Source: Armatimonadota bacterium (lineage in GTDB: Bacteria > Armatimonadota > Hebobacteria > CAIYQO01). Taken from it: a stretch of DNA of 7,878 nt. Shown piece after piece: positions 5,420-7,878 of the stretch (its first letter is position 1; each line of letters opens with the position of its first letter). The notes beneath the pieces are model-generated. The model made no database searches and was not told the DNA's origin. It saw only the letters and a list, made by a program, of their open reading frames with translations. The DNA lies in contig JAKIYB010000194.1 of assembly GCA_022708765.1 (NCBI GenBank), positions 1 through 7,878 of the forward strand, given 5' to 3'. A program made the position numbers and the translations under genes.

Positions 5420-5593
5420 ATGATGCGGGGGTTTCCCATGTGTCAATTCACCGCGCTCACGGTCGTCCTGCTGCTGGCATCGGTGGTGAAGGCGTTGCAT
5501 GACTTCCTGGCGGCGGGGTGGGGATTAGCACGGGGAACTGAACAGGAAGGTTCACCACGAAGAAGGAAGGCACGAAGAGTTATTGGTTTGTGA
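5420..5593 (+). CDS. Doubtful small hydrophobic ORF (57 codons)
   Basis: An open frame of 57 codons with a hydrophobic stretch at about residues 10-30 (from FTALTVVLLLASVVKAL onward) and a basic tail (RRRKARR). It has no good ribosome site: a G-run at 5426-5431 precedes the internal ATG at 5438, which is a possible start. The basic tail is encoded by the CACGAAG repeat, so the reading frame runs into repeat DNA, arguing for chance or a decayed gene. I do not recognise a family. Confidence 0.18.
   Translation: MMRGFPMCQFTALTVVLLLASVVKALHDFLAAGWGLARGTEQEGSPRRRKARRVIGL
5556..5577. repeat. CACGAAG tandem-type intergenic repeat
   Basis: CACGAAG occurs at 5556-5562 and again at 5571-5577, a 15-nt period, separated by a purine-rich AAGGAAGG. 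ACCACGAAG...CACGAAG strings are dispersed intergenic repeats seen in many environmental bacterial genomes. Only two units are present, so this is a small or decayed copy. Confidence 0.4.
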
Positions 5594-5638
5594 TATTTCG
5601 CGGTAACTCAGTCTATTGATGTGGTAACCATGCGCACC

Positions 5639-5669
5639 GTCGGGAATGCCACGGCGGGACATTCCCGAC
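5639..5669. repeat. 10-bp inverted repeat downstream of the HEAT-like gene
   Basis: GTCGGGAATG (5639-5648) pairs perfectly with CATTCCCGAC (5660-5669) around an 11-nt loop. It starts 56 nt past the stop of the HEAT-like gene on the - strand. It could end or protect that transcript, but there is no T-run in either direction, so it is not a standard intrinsic terminator. Confidence 0.45.
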
Positions 5670-5725
5670 AGGACGAGTGGGCTGATACGAAGAGGGAGCG
5701 GTGATGGAGTGTCCTTCGGACGCCG

Positions 5726-6343
5726 TTACCGTTTCTCCCGCAGCATCGCTCCGGCTTCATTTGCTACCGCAGGGATCGTCGAATGCGCCAGTGCCTGCAC
5801 AATCTCGCGAAAGCGTTTGGTTTGCAGCCCTTCTCTATTCGCAATTGCCAGCAACATGGCCTGGCGGGTGTGTGATGTGCCGGTGATCCATGACTTGATA
5901 TGCGGATCATCCGGTCCCCAGCCCTTGCGGGGGATGATGTGCTCGAAGAGGCAGCAGAGTAAAAGGCTGTTTATCTCCGGGTCGTTTTTCCCAAGCAGGC
6001 GCTCAAGCTTCACCCAGACAGCATCGAGCAGCGTATCATCCGTATGGAGCAGCATCTCAAGCTCATTGCCGGCATAGAAGTCCGCATACCGCTCGATGAC
6101 AGCCAGCAGTAATTCTGCCAGGCGCATTCGGTCTACCGGCGAGCAGCAATAACCTGCTTGATCAATAGCGGCATCACGTACGGCTTTGTCCTCATCCATC
6201 ATCCAATGCGCGAAGTCGTTCCAGTCCACCTGTCCAAGCGCGACGAGTTCTCTGATGGCGTTGACACGAACCTTTGGGTCAGCATCATCCAACCAGGTGC
6301 GTAATTCCGCGGCGTATTCGACCATTTGAGCGTTCTCGTCCAT
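5726..6343 (-). CDS. HEAT-like helical-repeat protein, function unknown
   Basis: Predicted 205-residue soluble, all-helical protein. Two HEAT-like units are visible: residues about 11-36 (LRTWLDDADPKVRVNAIREL) and 42-65 (ending AVRDAAIDQAGYCC), each with the Asp/Val-Arg-Ala pattern of HEAT repeats. The rest (70-200) is helical, with acidic and leucine-rich stretches, and ends in another repeat-like helix pair (REIVQALAHSTIPAVANEAG). No signal peptide, membrane segment or catalytic motif is seen. Such proteins usually serve as scaffolds or binding partners; no partner can be named here. ATG 6343 is chosen because a -10 element ends 6 nt before it; an upstream in-frame ATG at 6391 adds 16 residues that do not continue the repeat fold and would start before that promoter. 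By eye the gene is less GC-rich than its neighbours, which could reflect later acquisition. It is divergent from ftsK. Confidence 0.65.
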   Translation of the reverse strand: MDENAQMVEYAAELRTWLDDADPKVRVNAIRELVALGQVDWNDFAHWMMDEDKAVRDAAIDQAGYCCSPVDRMRLAELLLAVIERYADFYAGNELEMLLHTDDTLLDAVWVKLERLLGKNDPEINSLLLCCLFEHIIPRKGWGPDDPHIKSWITGTSHTRQAMLLAIANREGLQTKRFREIVQALAHSTIPAVANEAGAMLREKR

Positions 6344-6349
6344 GATGAG

Positions 6350-6355
6350 AGTATA
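6350..6355 (-). promoter_or_regulatory. -10 element giving a probably leaderless mRNA for the HEAT-like gene
   Basis: TATACT on the - strand ends 6 nt before the ATG at 6343, placing the transcription start at or within a base or two of the start codon. No ribosome site precedes the ATG. This is the usual arrangement for leaderless genes. No clear -35 hexamer lies 16-18 nt upstream. Confidence 0.45.
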
Positions 6356-6385
6356 ACACAGTGAGTGGTGCGATTGGGCGCACGG

Positions 6386-6414
6386 TTGCATCCTGGGCGA
6401 AGGCGTGATAGGAT
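6386..6414 (+). promoter_or_regulatory. Candidate ftsK promoter
   Basis: TTGCAT (6386-6391) and TAGGAT (6409-6414) are separated by 17 nt, a reasonable sigma-70 promoter giving a leader of about 57 nt before the ftsK ATG. This leader would retain the GAGGA ribosome site at 6469-6473. Confidence 0.4.
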
Positions 6415-6461
6415 AAACAGGGGTTTGATCACCCTCAGCGGGCGCGCACGCATCGTAGCTG

Positions 6462-6467
6462 TATAAT
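6462..6467 (+). promoter_or_regulatory. Consensus TATAAT close to the ftsK start
   Basis: A perfect -10 hexamer lies 10 nt before the ftsK ATG. If used, the transcript would start near 6474 and be almost leaderless, losing the GAGGA at 6469-6473. No -35 match is seen at normal spacing. It may be a second promoter or chance. Confidence 0.3.
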
Positions 6468-6477
6468 CGAGGACCTA

Positions 6478-7878
6478 ATGCCTGCCACTTCCACGCGCCG
6501 GCGGCCGCCGGCGAAGAAAACGAAAGGGAAGCCCGCGGCGTCTTCCGCGCCGCAGGGGAAGCCCATTGGCTTTGAGCTGCTGGGGCTGGGCTGTATCATG
6601 CTTGGCATCATGCTGCTGCTCTCCGGCGCGTTCGACAGCGGTTTTTCCCGTGTGCTGCTTTTCGGGCTGCGGACGCTCTTCGGCACCGTCGGCGCCTGGG
6701 GCATCGCCCTCGCCCTCATTGCCCTTGGCCTGCTGCTCTTAATTAAGCTGGAGCGGGTGCACGCGCCCATCACCGCGCTGGGCACCGGGCTGACATTCCT
6801 CGCCGCCATCAGCATGGCGCAACTGAGCTACAGCTCCGTCTGGATGCCGGCGGTCTTCATCAAATCGCCCGGCGGTTTCTTCGGCAGCCTGTTTGCCTGC
6901 GGCTTCTTCGCCATTTTCAACCAACTGGCATGGGTGCTGCTCGTGTTCATGGCGCTCTGCGGCGTGGCGTTGATGACCGACGCGCCGTTGTGGCGAGTGG
7001 TGCAGTGGCCGTTCAAAGCGGTCTTTTACTTCTTCCGCTGGATTGCCAGCCCCATGGCCCAGCGCCTGCATGAGCAGCGCGAGGCGGCGCGCGCGGCGAA
7101 GGTGGCCGCGCTGCAGGCGGAAGAGGCGCTAAACACCCCGCGGCGACTGGCCGGTCCGCCGATTCTGCCGGAACCCACGGTGCGCCCGGCGCCGATCATT
7201 CGCCCGCCGCTGACGGAGGCGCCGGTGGAGCAGGACGCCCCCGCGCTGCTGTTGCCGCCCATCACCGGCGCGACGTCGCCGGAGAATCCCGAGCAGCTCA
7301 CCTTTGATGAATCCGAACCCGAGCCGGAAGGAAAGCGCAAGCGCAGTCCGAAGGCCAAAAGCGCCGAGGACGAAGCCGAAGCACGGGCATATACACTGCC
7401 GCCGACCACGCTGCTGACACTCACCCCGCGGCCCGCCGGCGCGCAGAAGGACGATACCCCGGAGAAGATCCTGCGGCTGGAGGAGACGCTGCGCAGTTTC
7501 GGCATTGAGGGGAAGGTGACGGCGGTGGAGCGCGGGCCGCGCGTGGTGCGTTTTGAGGTGGTACCGCCGCCGGGCATCCGCGTGAACCGCATCGTGAACC
7601 TGGCCGACGACCTGGCGCTGGCGCTGGAGGCGCTGGACGTGCGGGTAGAAGCCCCCGTGCCCGGCAAGGGCGTGGTGGGCATCGAGGTGCCGACGAAAGA
7701 GCTTTCGCTGGTGGACCTGCGCGAAATATTGGAAGCGGACGTGATGCGCAAGGCGAAATCGCCGCTCACCTTCGTGCTGGGGCGGGACATTGCCGGGCAG
7801 CCGCGGGTGGCCGATCTGGCGAAGATGCCGCACATGCTCATTGGCGGAGCCACCAATTCGGGCAAGAGCGTCTGCCTC
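6478..7878 (+). CDS. ftsK: DNA translocase FtsK/SpoIIIE, N-terminal part (cut by window edge)
   Basis: The first 467 codons of a septal DNA translocase, the ATP-driven motor that pumps chromosome termini through the closing division septum and activates dimer resolution. The frame is open without a stop to the window end. A basic N-terminus (residues 7-18) leads into four membrane helices at about 31-50, 70-90, 97-117 and 134-166. A Pro/Glu-rich linker spans about 195-325. The alpha/beta motor region begins near 328 (PEKILRLEETLRSFGI) with GPRVVRFEV (353-361), VNLADDLALAL (373-383), the PGKGVVGIEVP motif (395-405), and Walker A GGATNSGKS (456-464) only three residues from the edge. The rest of the motor and the gamma DNA-reading domain lie outside the window. 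ATG 6478 has GAGGA 4 nt upstream. It is divergent from the HEAT-like gene, with promoters in the 134-nt gap. The linker is short to moderate for the family. Identity is firm; whether it is called FtsK or SpoIIIE depends on the organism. Confidence 0.95.
   Translation, partial: MPATSTRRRPPAKKTKGKPAASSAPQGKPIGFELLGLGCIMLGIMLLLSGAFDSGFSRVLLFGLRTLFGTVGAWGIALALIALGLLLLIKLERVHAPITALGTGLTFLAAISMAQLSYSSVWMPAVFIKSPGGFFGSLFACGFFAIFNQLAWVLLVFMALCGVALMTDAPLWRVVQWPFKAVFYFFRWIASPMAQRLHEQREAARAAKVAALQAEEALNTPRRLAGPPILPEPTVRPAPIIRPPLTEAPVEQDAPALLLPPITGATSPENPEQLTFDESEPEPEGKRKRSPKAKSAEDEAEARAYTLPPTTLLTLTPRPAGAQKDDTPEKILRLEETLRSFGIEGKVTAVERGPRVVRFEVVPPPGIRVNRIVNLADDLALALEALDVRVEAPVPGKGVVGIEVPTKELSLVDLREILEADVMRKAKSPLTFVLGRDIAGQPRVADLAKMPHMLIGGATNSGKSVCL

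Larger units (their letters stand above)
5347..5725. other. Mostly non-coding stretch between porin promoter and HEAT-like gene
   Basis: This 379-nt stretch lies behind the porin promoter and past the 3' end of the HEAT-like gene. It holds a doubtful small ORF (5420-5593), a CACGAAG repeat (5556-5577) and a 10-bp hairpin (5639-5669), described separately. I see no tRNA, no clear terminator with a T-run and no protein remnant that I recognise. Confidence 0.6.

Noticed and set aside
6344..6391. ATG 6391 as start of the HEAT-like gene
   Set aside because: No ribosome site, and it lies upstream of the TATACT that best explains a start at 6343.
7026..7865. Long antisense open frame (279 codons) and a second one at 7129-7833 opposite the 3' part of the window
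   Set aside because: The + strand frame from 6478 gives a clear FtsK with membrane helices, the PGK..VGIEVP motif and Walker A. The antisense translations are Ser/Arg-rich low-complexity shadows of high-GC DNA.
1..7878. tRNA, rRNA, CRISPR array, transposase or phage genes
   Set aside because: No cloverleaf, regularly spaced repeat array, DDE transposase or phage structural motif was seen in reading both strands.

Overview
The window is high-GC bacterial DNA with dense, short-spaced genes. It comes from a diderm (Gram-negative-type) organism: one gene encodes an outer-membrane beta-barrel with a signal peptide and a C-terminal Phe, and others carry export signals. The repeated GC-rich palindromes, the CACGAAG-type intergenic repeat and the mix of families suggest an under-sampled phylum such as Armatimonadota, Verrucomicrobiota or Planctomycetota. 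That placement is a guess; no rRNA or other definitive marker is present.

Layout. (1) 58-1083, + strand: a membrane-anchored glycoside-hydrolase-18-like TIM barrel. (2) 1233-1877, + strand: a DtxR-family metal-responsive regulator with a C-terminal FeoA/SH3 domain and an unusually short DNA-binding region. The 5' leaders of (1) and (2) share a ~32-nt sequence. (3) A 21-bp-arm palindrome at 1888-1970 separates the regulator from a convergent operon. (4) That operon runs on the - strand from a promoter near 5317-5346: an outer-membrane porin (5230-4097), a fusion of a covalent-FMN acceptor domain with the flavin transferase ApbE (4000-2474), and a four-helix inner-membrane protein with clustered histidines (2477-1983, overlapping the fusion gene by 4 nt). 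(5) 5347-5725 is mostly non-coding with repeats and a doubtful small ORF. (6) 6343-5726, - strand: a HEAT-like helical-repeat protein of unknown role with a leaderless-type promoter. (7) 6478-7878, + strand: the N-terminal part of the DNA translocase FtsK/SpoIIIE, cut by the window edge at its Walker A motif.

How the genes may work together. The central 4 kb looks like a metal-controlled extracytoplasmic flavin electron-transfer module. The membrane protein would pass electrons from the quinone pool to an exported protein that flavinylates itself, and the porin would let the substrate or metal across the outer membrane. Tandem imperfect palindromes over the porin promoter's -10 and start region are the natural binding site for the adjacent DtxR-type regulator. 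Iron reduction and uptake is the most economical reading, but it is inferred from gene content and operator position rather than shown directly. FtsK, the HEAT protein and the GH18-like protein appear unrelated to this module.
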